Of a DNA stretch of 64,000 bases, positions 8,755-16,009 are shown piece after piece (position 1 is the stretch's first letter; each line of letters opens with the position of its first letter). This stretch comes from CAZTDU01 sp964617355 (GTDB lineage Bacteria; Pseudomonadota; Gammaproteobacteria; Burkholderiales; SG8-39), in contig CAZTXP010000055.1 of NCBI GenBank assembly GCA_964617355.1, positions 1-64,000 of the forward strand, read 5' to 3'. The notes beneath the pieces are model-generated. The model was not told the origin of the DNA, did not search any database, and saw only the letters and a program-made list of their open reading frames with translations. The translations under genes and the position numbers were made by a program.

Positions 8755-10251
8755 ATGACCGGACTCGAAGCCCTCGGCATGGTGATGCTGCTGGTGATGA
8801 TCGGCGCGATCTTCATCGGCTTCCCCATCAGCTTCACGCTGCTCTTCCTCGCGCTCGCCTTCGGCTACGTCGGCCTCGGCAAGACGGTGTTCGACCTCGC
8901 CTACTTCCAGACCATCGGCCAGATGAAGGAGGAGCTGCTCGCCGCGATCCCGCTCTTCATCTTCATGGGCTTCATCACCGAGCAGGCGGGCCTGATGGAA
9001 CGCTTGTTCTCGGCGTTCCGCATGCTGCTCGCGCCGGTGCGCGGCGCGCTGTTCGCGGTCGTGATCCTGACCGCCGCCGTGTTCGCGATGGCCACCGGCA
9101 TCGTCGGCGCCGCGGTGACGGTGCTGGGCATCATGGCCTCGCCGATCATGATCAAGACCGGCTACGACGCCAAGCTCGCCGCCGGCGCGATCACCGCCGG
9201 CGGCACGCTCGGCATCCTCATCCCGCCCTCGGTCATGCTGATCGTGATGGGGCCGGTGCTCGGCGTGTCGGTATCCGATCTCTACGCCTCCGCCTTTGGC
9301 CCGGGCTTCCTGCTGGCGGGCATCTATCTCGCCTACCTGATGGGGCGTGCGTTCCTCAATCCGAAGCTCGGTCCGCCGGTGCCGGTCGAGGAGCGCGTGC
9401 ACAGCTTCGGCACCATCATCAAGGAAGTGCTGATCGGCGTAGTGCCGCTGCTCGGCCTGATCACGGCGACGCTCGGCACCATCCTGGCCGGCCTCGCGAC
9501 GCCCACCGAGGCTTCCGCGATCGGCGCCTTCGGCGCGACCGTGCTGGCGATCGCCTACCGCAAGCTGACCTACGAGGGCATGAAGCGCGCGGTGATCTCG
9601 ACCACCGCGACCTCGAGCATGGTGCTGCTGCTCGCGGTCACCTCGAACATCTTCGGCGCGGTGTTCGCCCGCCTGGGGACCGCGAACTGGGTCACCAATG
9701 CGATGCTGGCGCTGCCACTGCCGCCGGTGGCGATGCTGGTGGTGGTGCTGGTCCTCATCTTCCTGCTCGGCTGGCCGTTCGAGTGGCCGGCGATCATCCT
9801 CGTGTTCCTGCCGATCTTCTACCCGGTGATCGAGGGCCTGAAGCCGGCCCTGTCGCAGTCCCTCGGCATCGCGCCCGACATGGTGATGGTCTGGTTCGGG
9901 GCCGTGGTGGCGGTGGTGATGCAGACCGCGTTCCTGTCACCACCCGTGGCGATGTCGGCGTACTACCTCAAGCAGGTGGTGAAGGAATGGTCGCTGGGCC
10001 TGATCTACAAGGGCATGTTCGAGTTCATGCTGCTGCAGATCCTCGCGATCGCGATCATCGTCGCGGTCCCCGCGATCGCGACCAAGCTGCCGGAGCAACT
10101 GCGCGCCGAGCAGTCGGCGACGCGCGTCGAGAAGGTCGACGACAGCATGAACAAGCTCGAGTCCGACAACCCGATGGGCGAGGCTGCGCCGGCCGAGGAA
10201 GATGGCGAGAAGAAGGGCGAGGACGCGCCCAAGGACGAGGCCAAGAAGTAG
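8755..10251 (+). CDS. dctM: TRAP transporter large permease
   Basis: A 498-residue membrane protein with about 12 hydrophobic segments of the DctM/ion-transporter superfamily. Characteristic loops are TGIVGAAVTVLGIMASPIM, GGTLGILIPPSVMLIVMGP and LATPTEASAIGAFGA. It forms the elevator-type Na+-coupled channel that receives substrate from DctP. The last 55 or so residues form a highly charged soluble tail (EKVDDSMNKLESDNPMGEA and onwards to DEAKK), longer than usual for the family. The C-S lyase gene begins 13 bases later and may share the transcript. Confidence 0.94.
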   Translation: MTGLEALGMVMLLVMIGAIFIGFPISFTLLFLALAFGYVGLGKTVFDLAYFQTIGQMKEELLAAIPLFIFMGFITEQAGLMERLFSAFRMLLAPVRGALFAVVILTAAVFAMATGIVGAAVTVLGIMASPIMIKTGYDAKLAAGAITAGGTLGILIPPSVMLIVMGPVLGVSVSDLYASAFGPGFLLAGIYLAYLMGRAFLNPKLGPPVPVEERVHSFGTIIKEVLIGVVPLLGLITATLGTILAGLATPTEASAIGAFGATVLAIAYRKLTYEGMKRAVISTTATSSMVLLLAVTSNIFGAVFARLGTANWVTNAMLALPLPPVAMLVVVLVLIFLLGWPFEWPAIILVFLPIFYPVIEGLKPALSQSLGIAPDMVMVWFGAVVAVVMQTAFLSPPVAMSAYYLKQVVKEWSLGLIYKGMFEFMLLQILAIAIIVAVPAIATKLPEQLRAEQSATRVEKVDDSMNKLESDNPMGEAAPAEEDGEKKGEDAPKDEAKK

Positions 10252-10264
10252 CCTCGGCTCCCGC

Positions 10265-11413
10265 ATGCCGCTCGATTTCGACGCGCCGGTCGATCGTGCC
10301 GGCACTTGGAGCACTCGCTGGGACAAGTATCCCGCGGACGTGATCCCGCTCTGGGTGGCGGACACCGACTTCCGCGCGCCCGATTGCGTGCTCGATGCGA
10401 TGCGCCGCCGCATCGAGCATGGCGTGTTCGGCTATACCGCGCCCCCGCGCGAGTTGCGCGAGGCGATCGTCGAACGAGCGGCGCGCCTCCATGGCTGGCG
10501 CATCCAGCCCGACTGGATCGTGTTCCTGCCGGGCGTGGTGCCCGGCCTGCACCTGGCCGCGCGATACCTGTGCCCGCCCGGCCGCCATGCACTGGTGCCC
10601 ACTCCGGTCTACCACCACTTCAAGAAGGCGCTGGAGCGCGCGCCGCGGCCGCATGCGGAGGTGCCGCTCGTCCTTTCGAGCGGACGCTGGGTGTTCGACG
10701 AGGACCGGCTCGCGGCCTCGATCCGCCCGGAGACCCGCCTGCTCATGCTGTGCAATCCGCACAACCCGGGCGGCACGATCTTCACGCGCGCCGAGCTGGA
10801 GCGCCTCGCGGCGCTCGCCGAGCGCCACGACCTCGTCATCCTCTCCGACGAGATCCATTGCGACCTGCTGCTCGACGCCGGCAAGCGCCACGTGCCGATC
10901 GCGAGCCTGTCGCCCGCCATCTCGCGACGTACCGCGACGATCTACGCGCCCAACAAGACCTGGAACTTCCCCGGCGCCGGTGCCGCCTGGGCCGTGATCG
11001 AGGACCCCGCGCTGCGCGCGGCGTTCAACAGCGACGACCACGCGACGATCCACGATCCGTCGCTCTTCGGCTATGTCGCCGCGCTGGCGGCGTTTCGCGA
11101 CGGGCAGCCGTGGCTCGATGCGCAGCTCGACTACCTGCGGGCGAATCGCGACGCGGTCGCGCGCTGGGTGGCGGTGACGCCGGGCCTGTCGATGGCGCAC
11201 CTCGAGGCCACCTACCTTGCGTGGATCGACTGCGCGGGCCTCGGCGTGGCGGATCCGCAGGCGCATTTCCTCGCGCATGGCGTCGCGCTCTCGCCGGGCG
11301 CGCAGTTCGGCGCACCTTCGTTCGTGCGCCTGAACTTCGGCACTCAGCGCGCGCGGTTGGACGAAGCGCTGGCGCGAATGGCCTCGGCGGTCTCGAGCAC
11401 GCGCTCGAGGTGA
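10265..11413 (+). CDS. PatB/MalY-type aminotransferase, cystathionine beta-lyase
   Basis: A fold-type I PLP enzyme of 382 residues. It shows the MalY/PatB N-terminal block IPLWVADTDFRAPDCV, the cofactor motifs LCNPHNPGGTIF and LSDEIHCDLLLD, and the Schiff-base lysine Lys231 in YAPNKTWNFPG. Members cleave C-S bonds of cystathionine or cysteine conjugates, giving pyruvate, ammonia and a thiol; some are aminotransferases. A pyruvate-type TRAP receptor upstream is a suggestive but unproven link. ATG 10265 fits the homologous N-terminus. Its last 70 bases overlap the end of the convergent ChaC-like gene. Confidence 0.88.
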   Translation: MPLDFDAPVDRAGTWSTRWDKYPADVIPLWVADTDFRAPDCVLDAMRRRIEHGVFGYTAPPRELREAIVERAARLHGWRIQPDWIVFLPGVVPGLHLAARYLCPPGRHALVPTPVYHHFKKALERAPRPHAEVPLVLSSGRWVFDEDRLAASIRPETRLLMLCNPHNPGGTIFTRAELERLAALAERHDLVILSDEIHCDLLLDAGKRHVPIASLSPAISRRTATIYAPNKTWNFPGAGAAWAVIEDPALRAAFNSDDHATIHDPSLFGYVAALAAFRDGQPWLDAQLDYLRANRDAVARWVAVTPGLSMAHLEATYLAWIDCAGLGVADPQAHFLAHGVALSPGAQFGAPSFVRLNFGTQRARLDEALARMASAVSSTRSR

Positions 11414-11928
11414 GGGTCGGTCACGCCGAGCGCGTACATGTGCTCGAGCGTGTTGCGGACGTAGTCGGTGCAGCGCCCGCGTTCGCCGATGCCTTGCGCG
11501 ACGAGTTGCGCGCGGCTCCGGAGGTCGAGTTCCCCGGCGAATCCTGCGTGATGCGGGTCGGCGATGAAGGTCAGCGCCGGCACCCTGCGGCCCCTCGGGA
11601 GCCGTACCTGCACGAACCCCGGGCGATAGACGCGCCGGGGCATCTCGCGCTCCCAGAGCGTATGCAGCACCCGCGGCACGGCGCGGGCCGCGACGCGAAA
11701 CGCCACGCCCCAGCACGACCCGCCCGCGCACAGGCCGAGGACCAGGCCGGGTTTCTGCGGCGTGCCGCGATAGCGCGCCGAGCGGATGCAGAGGGCGCGG
11801 TGCATGCCCCACAGGCGCGCGACGGTGCGTTCCTCGAAGCGGAAGTGGGGCGCCCACATCAGGGAGCCATAGCCGAATACCCAGAGGTCGCCCTTGGGAA
11901 CGCGGGGCAGGAATTCGGCGAGGTCCAT
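11344..11928 (-). CDS. ChaC-like gamma-glutamylcyclotransferase
   Basis: The 194-residue protein opens with KGDLWVFGYGSLMWAPHF, the substrate-loop signature of ChaC/GGCT proteins. It keeps the RSARYRGTPQKPGLVLGL and GVAFRV blocks and the late GRCTDYVRNTLEHM helix. ChaC enzymes release 5-oxoproline from glutathione (giving Cys-Gly). The catalytic acid was not assigned with certainty. ATG 11928 puts the signature at residue 17. The reading frame stays open far upstream, but that part overlaps other genes. The stop lies inside the convergent PatB-like gene, a 70-bp antisense overlap. A gamma-glutamyltransferase and a GST lie 33 kb away. Confidence 0.88.
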   Translation of the reverse strand: MDLAEFLPRVPKGDLWVFGYGSLMWAPHFRFEERTVARLWGMHRALCIRSARYRGTPQKPGLVLGLCAGGSCWGVAFRVAARAVPRVLHTLWEREMPRRVYRPGFVQVRLPRGRRVPALTFIADPHHAGFAGELDLRSRAQLVAQGIGERGRCTDYVRNTLEHMYALGVTDPHLERVLETAEAIRASASSNRAR

Positions 11929-12018
11929 CCGCGCCGGATTATAGGCGGCGCAATGCGCTAGCATGCGAGGCCGCTCGACGCAGTGCCAAGACAACGACCA
12001 CAACCCGGAGGAAATCCG

Positions 12019-12204
12019 ATGACCCGCCTGCTCGCCCTTGCCGTCGCCGTCGCCTTCAGCGGCGCCGCGCTCGCCGCCCCGACCACCGCCGCGCCGGTGC
12101 CGACGCCCAGCGTCCAGTCCGAGAAGCCGAAGGCGAAGGCCAAGTCCTCGAAGCCGAAGGCGGCGAAGAAGAGCACGAAGAAGGGCGGCGCCAAGGCCAA
12201 GTAG
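12019..12204 (+). CDS. Small exported Lys/Ala/Pro-rich protein
   Basis: A 61-residue protein with a clear signal peptide (MTRLLALAVAVAFSGAALAA) followed by a proline-rich linker and a lysine-rich tail (KPKAKAKSSKPKAAKKSTKK). An excellent GGAGGAAATCCG site precedes ATG 12019 and a terminator follows, so it is a genuine monocistronic gene. No family is recognised. Similar short basic periplasmic proteins occur in Burkholderiales, and binding to anionic envelope polymers or nucleic acid is only a guess. Confidence 0.75.
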   Translation: MTRLLALAVAVAFSGAALAAPTTAAPVPTPSVQSEKPKAKAKSSKPKAAKKSTKKGGAKAK

Positions 12205-12223
12205 CGCTGCAGCGCTCCCCGAG

Positions 12224-12246
12224 ACCCGGCTCCGCGCCGGGTTTTT
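12224..12246 (+). terminator. Intrinsic terminator after the small basic protein
   Basis: ACCCGGC (12224-12230), loop TCCGC and GCCGGGT (12236-12242) are followed by TTTT, a 7-bp stem with a T-run. Confidence 0.85.
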
Positions 12247-12535
12247 CGTTTTCGCCGGCCGGCGGGATGAATTCGCGTAAGCTGGCTGTTTCCCCCTGCG
12301 ACAAGACCTCCGATGTTCCTGCTCGCCCGGCTCACGTCCCGCAGTTCCCGCTCCCTCGCGGTCATGACCGCGTCGGGGCGCGCCTGCGGCCGTGCCGGAT
12401 GCGGGCGCATGGGGAGCCCGGACGACGAAGCGGCGCCTCGCGCCGTTGCCCTCGCATCCGTCTCCCCGATCCAGGCCACCCCTGCCCATCCCTCGCCGTC
12501 CCGGCGCCGCGGATGACCCCGAGAGGAGACGTACC
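12247..12535. other. Intergenic stretch without a convincing gene
   Basis: Between the small basic protein (ending 12204) and the transglutaminase (starting 12536) lie 331 bases. After the terminator I find only short open frames, such as an ATG frame at 12313-12516, with no ribosome-binding site or recognisable sequence. A GAGAGGAGAC ribosome-binding site at 12520-12529 belongs to the transglutaminase. A promoter for that gene should lie here but no clear -35/-10 pair was found. Confidence 0.6.
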
Positions 12536-13630
12536 ATGGACCGCAGAACCCTTCTGAAGCTCTCCGGCGCCGCCGCCGCCACCGCCGCCCTGCCGTGGAA
12601 GGCCGCGCAGGCCTCGACCACCACCGGCGACTGGCGCAGCTACGAGATCACCACCGTCGTGTCGATCAAGGACGCGAAGGGCGTCTCCAAGGCGTGGATC
12701 CCGCTGCCGATGACCCTCGACACCGAATGGCAGCGCTCGCTCGGCTCCAACTGGAGCGGCAACGCCAGCAAGGCGCAGGTGTACCGCGACGGCAAGTACG
12801 GCCTGTCGCTGCTCTACGCCGAATGGAGCGCGGGCACCGCCCAGCCGTCGATCCAGGTCGTGTCGAGCTTCCAGAGCCGCGACCGCCAGGTCGATCCCAC
12901 CAGGCCCGTCGCCGGTGCCGAGAAGCTCTCGGGCGAGGAAGTGGCCTACTACACCGCCGCCACCGAGATGATCCCCACCGACGGCATCGTGCGCGATACG
13001 GCTCGCGACATCGTGAAGGGTGCGAAGACCGACGTCGAGAAGGCGCGCCGCATCTACGAGTGGGTGGTCGAGAACACCTTCCGCGACCCGAAGACCAAGG
13101 GCTGCGGCTGGGGCGACATCAAGGCCATGCTCGAGACGCGCAACCTCGGCGGGAAGTGCGGCGACCTGAACGCGCTCTTCGTCGGCCTGTCGCGCGCGGC
13201 CGGCGTGCCGGCGCGCGACATCTACGGCCTGCGCGTCGCGCCGTCGATCCACGGCTATCGCAGCCTCGGCGTCGGCGCGGTCAACATTACCAAGGCGCAG
13301 CATTGCCGCGCCGAGTTCTTCGCGCAGGGCGTGGGCTGGGTGCCCGTCGACCCGGCCGACGTGCGCAAGGTGGTACTCGAGGAGCCGCCCACCAACCTCA
13401 AGATCGACGACCCGAAGGTGGTCGCGGCGAGGAAGCGCCTCTTCGGCGGCTGGGAGATGAACTGGATGGCCTACAACACCGCCCACGACGTCGCGCTGCC
13501 TAACGCCGCCGGCGGGCCGAAGCTCCCGTACCTCATGTACGTCAACGCCGAGACCGGCGGCGAGCGCCTCGACCAGCTCGAGCCCGAGCGCCTCGTCTAC
13601 GAGATCCGCACCAATGGAGTGAAGGCCTGA
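12536..13630 (+). CDS. Tat-exported transglutaminase-like cysteine protein
   Basis: A 364-residue protein with a twin-arginine signal (MDRRTLLKLSGAAAATAALP, cleavage near AQA). It has a transglutaminase-like core with the triad Cys208 (GGKCGDLNALF), His256 (AQHCRAEFF) and Asp272 (VPVDPADV). This fold can act as a protease, peptide N-glycanase-like amidase or cross-linking enzyme; the periplasmic substrate is unknown. Tat export means it probably folds before transport. Its stop overlaps the start of a Tat-targeted thioredoxin, and a methyltransferase follows, giving a three-gene operon of exported proteins. Confidence 0.88.
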   Translation: MDRRTLLKLSGAAAATAALPWKAAQASTTTGDWRSYEITTVVSIKDAKGVSKAWIPLPMTLDTEWQRSLGSNWSGNASKAQVYRDGKYGLSLLYAEWSAGTAQPSIQVVSSFQSRDRQVDPTRPVAGAEKLSGEEVAYYTAATEMIPTDGIVRDTARDIVKGAKTDVEKARRIYEWVVENTFRDPKTKGCGWGDIKAMLETRNLGGKCGDLNALFVGLSRAAGVPARDIYGLRVAPSIHGYRSLGVGAVNITKAQHCRAEFFAQGVGWVPVDPADVRKVVLEEPPTNLKIDDPKVVAARKRLFGGWEMNWMAYNTAHDVALPNAAGGPKLPYLMYVNAETGGERLDQLEPERLVYEIRTNGVKA

Positions 13631-14148
13631 CGCTCCCGCGCCGCGCCTTCGTCGCCGCCGCAATGCTCGCGGCGTCGGGCCTCGCGCGCGCGGCCGGCAA
13701 GCCCGGCGCGGCGCCGCAGCCGTGGAGTGGCGGCGCGACCCCGCCGCTCGCGCTCGCCGACCTCTCGGGCAAGCCGGTGAAGCTCGCGGACTTCCGCGGC
13801 AAGGTGGTGCTGGTCAACTTCTGGGCGACCTGGTGCGAGCCCTGCCGCGACGAGATGCCGTCGTTCGAGCGCCTGCGCGCCTCGCTCGCCGGCCGCCCAT
13901 TCGAGATCCTCGCCGTGAACCTCGCCGAGCCGCCGTCGCGCATCCGCGGATTCCTCGAGAAGATGCCGATGTCCTTCCCGGTGCTGCTCGACCAGGACAT
14001 GGCGGCCGCGAAGGCATGGGGCGCGCGCGTCCTCCCCGCGACGTACGTCGTCGCACCGGACGGTAGAATTCGCTACCACCACCGCGGGGAACTCGATTGG
14101 TCGAAGGATCCGGCTCGCAAGCTCGTCGCCGACTTGTTGCCGCGCTAG
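13627..14148 (+). CDS. Tat-exported TlpA/ResA-like thioredoxin
   Basis: A thioredoxin-fold protein with the active site NFWATWCEPCRDEMPSF (WCEPC) and a TlpA-like insert (PPSRIRGFLEKMPMSFPVLL). The ATG at 13663 would start inside the hydrophobic segment. A CTG at 13627 overlaps the preceding TGA as CTGA and yields LTLPRRAFVAAAMLAASGLA, restoring a twin-arginine signal; GGAG at 13616-13619 is well placed. With this start the protein has 173 residues. It probably keeps cysteines of exported partners reduced, perhaps those of the upstream transglutaminase (inference). The next gene starts inside its 3' end, so coupling is tight. Confidence 0.88.
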   Translation: MTLPRRAFVAAAMLAASGLARAAGKPGAAPQPWSGGATPPLALADLSGKPVKLADFRGKVVLVNFWATWCEPCRDEMPSFERLRASLAGRPFEILAVNLAEPPSRIRGFLEKMPMSFPVLLDQDMAAAKAWGARVLPATYVVAPDGRIRYHHRGELDWSKDPARKLVADLLPR

Positions 14149-14927
14149 CGCTGCTGCCGTTCTCCCCCCTCCTGCGCGCGCAGGAAGGCCAGGTTATCCC
14201 GCCGTTCGTCACCACGCCCGACGAAGTCGTCGAGCGCATGCTGAAGCTCGCGCGCACCGGCCCCGAGGACATGGTGTTCGACCTCGGCTCGGGCGACGGT
14301 CGCATCGTGATCACCGCCGCGAAGGCCTTCGGCGCGCGCGGCGTCGGCGTCGACATCGATGCGAAGCTCGTCGCGCAGTCGCGCGAGAACGCGCGCCGCG
14401 CGGGCGTCGTCGAGCGCGTGGAATTCCACGAACAGGACGTGCGCCGCACCGACCTCAAGCGCGCCACCGTCGTCACGGTCTACCTGCTGCCGTTCCTCAT
14501 CGACCAGCTGCAGCCGAAGTTCCTCGACGAGCTGCGCCCGGGCGCGCGCATCGTCACGCACGCCTTCGGCATGAAGGGCTGGCGTCCCGACCGCCGCGAG
14601 GTCGTGCGCGTGACGAAGCCGGGCGCGGGCAACGAGAGCCGCGGCGACTCGAGCGAGATCTACCTCTGGACGGTGCCGGCGCAGGTGCGCGGCAGCTGGC
14701 AGGGCGGCGACTGGTTCCTGCGCATCAGCCAGAACTTCCAGGACATCGAAGTCGACGCCGAGGTCGGCGGCCGCCCGATGAAGGTCGCCCAGGCGACGCT
14801 CGAGGGCGCGAGGATCGCGTTCGCAGGCGAAGGATTCTCGTTCCGTGGACGCGTGGAGAAGGACCGCATCGCCGGCGAGCTCGAGCGCGGCGGCGCGCGC
14901 GGACCCTTTGCCTTCATCGCGCGCTAG
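14097..14927 (+). CDS. Class I SAM-dependent methyltransferase with N-terminal signal sequence
   Basis: A 276-residue protein. Motif I is VFDLGSGDGRIVITAAKAF and motif II is GVGVDIDAKL, a standard Rossmann methyltransferase. The C-terminal 90 residues form a beta-rich extension (GSWQGGDWFLRISQNFQDIE and onwards). The N-terminus reads QARRRLVAALALLPFSPLLR, which resembles a signal peptide or membrane anchor and is unusual for an enzyme that needs cytoplasmic SAM. The only start compatible with this is TTG 14097, 52 bases inside the thioredoxin gene, behind GGGGAA. No ATG or GTG is available before the motif region. The substrate is unknown. Confidence 0.78.
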   Translation: MVEGSGSQARRRLVAALALLPFSPLLRAQEGQVIPPFVTTPDEVVERMLKLARTGPEDMVFDLGSGDGRIVITAAKAFGARGVGVDIDAKLVAQSRENARRAGVVERVEFHEQDVRRTDLKRATVVTVYLLPFLIDQLQPKFLDELRPGARIVTHAFGMKGWRPDRREVVRVTKPGAGNESRGDSSEIYLWTVPAQVRGSWQGGDWFLRISQNFQDIEVDAEVGGRPMKVAQATLEGARIAFAGEGFSFRGRVEKDRIAGELERGGARGPFAFIAR

Positions 14928-15028
14928 CGCGATCGCTTGCGATTGCGCTCCTTGCTCCCCGCGAAACGCCCCGCCGCGCCGCGGGGGTTCCGATAGACTC
15001 CGCCGAGGTTCCATTCGAGGAGGATCCC

Positions 15029-16000
15029 ATGCTCCGTCAACTGTTCGCGGGCGCCGCATTCGCGCTCGCCGCCACTGCCGCCCTTGCGCAGGCCTACCCG
15101 TCCAAGCCGATCACGTTCGTCGTGCCGTTCGGCGCCGGCGGCGATTCCGACCTCTCGGGCCGCAATCTCGCGCAGTTCGTGCCCAAGTACCTGGGCAACG
15201 CCACGATCGTCGTGGTGAACCGCGTCGGCGCCTCGGGCGCGATCGGCTCGCAGTTCGTGCGCACCTCCGCGCCCGACGGCTACACGCTGCTGCTCGCGCG
15301 CATCGCGTCGCACGCCATCAACCCCGCGATGGACACCAAGAGCCCGTACAAGTGGAACGAGTTCACCATGCTCTCGCTGCTCGAGCTGAACCCGTTCGTC
15401 TGCGTGGTGAAGGGCGACTCGCCGGTGCGCACGATGAAGGAGCTCGTCGAGGCGATCCGCAAGGAGCCGGGCAAGCTGAACTTCTCCACCTCCGGCGTCG
15501 GCACGGTGCAGAACCTCGGGCCGCAGTACTTCTTCACGCTCGCCGGGCTCACCAAGGACCACGCGGTCGGCATCCACTACAAGAGCGGCGGCGACGTCAC
15601 CACTGCGCTGCTTGGCGGGCAGGTGCAGTTCGCCTGCAACAACCTCACCACGATCCTGTCGCACATCAAGTCCGGCGTGATGCGCGCGGTCATGATCACC
15701 ACGCCCGAGCGCCTGAAGGAACTGCCCGACGTGCCGACCTCTCGCGAGCTCGGCTGGCCCGACATGGAGAAGATCACCGGCTGGACGGCGCTCGTCGGTC
15801 CGCCGGGGCTGCCGAAGGAAGTCACCGATCGCTGGGCCGATGCGTTCTCGAAGCTCGCGAAAGACCCCGACTGGCTTTCCGGAAACGCCAAGATCGGCGG
15901 CATCCCGTCGATCCGCTCGGCCGCCGACACCGAGAAGTTCATGCGCGACCAGTACGAGCTCTACGAGAAGCTCGCCACGCAACTCGGGATCCGCCAGTAG
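15029..16000 (+). CDS. Bug-family tripartite tricarboxylate transporter receptor
   Basis: A 323-residue periplasmic binding protein. A signal peptide (LFAGAAFALAATAALAQ) is followed by YPSKPITFVVPFGAGGDSD, the Bug hallmark, then NRVGASGAIGSQFVRTSAPDGYTLL and PDVPTSRELGWPDMEKITGW. TctC/Bug receptors bind carboxylates and aromatic or amino acids for TctAB-type permeases, or act in signalling. No tctA/tctB is adjacent, so it is an orphan receptor. A GAGGAGGATC site sets the ATG. It converges on the DUF3612 regulator with a 9-base gap. Confidence 0.93.
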   Translation: MLRQLFAGAAFALAATAALAQAYPSKPITFVVPFGAGGDSDLSGRNLAQFVPKYLGNATIVVVNRVGASGAIGSQFVRTSAPDGYTLLLARIASHAINPAMDTKSPYKWNEFTMLSLLELNPFVCVVKGDSPVRTMKELVEAIRKEPGKLNFSTSGVGTVQNLGPQYFFTLAGLTKDHAVGIHYKSGGDVTTALLGGQVQFACNNLTTILSHIKSGVMRAVMITTPERLKELPDVPTSRELGWPDMEKITGWTALVGPPGLPKEVTDRWADAFSKLAKDPDWLSGNAKIGGIPSIRSAADTEKFMRDQYELYEKLATQLGIRQ

Positions 16001-16009
16001 CCCCCGTCC

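Noticed and set aside
12313..12516. Small plus-strand ORF (67 codons) in the 12.3 kb gap
   Set aside because: No ribosome-binding site, no homology recognised, and composition typical of random GC-rich frames.
11929..12624. N-terminal extension of the ChaC-like gene to 12624
   Set aside because: The extra sequence is low-complexity, lies antisense to the small basic protein and its terminator, and the family signature starts right after ATG 11928.
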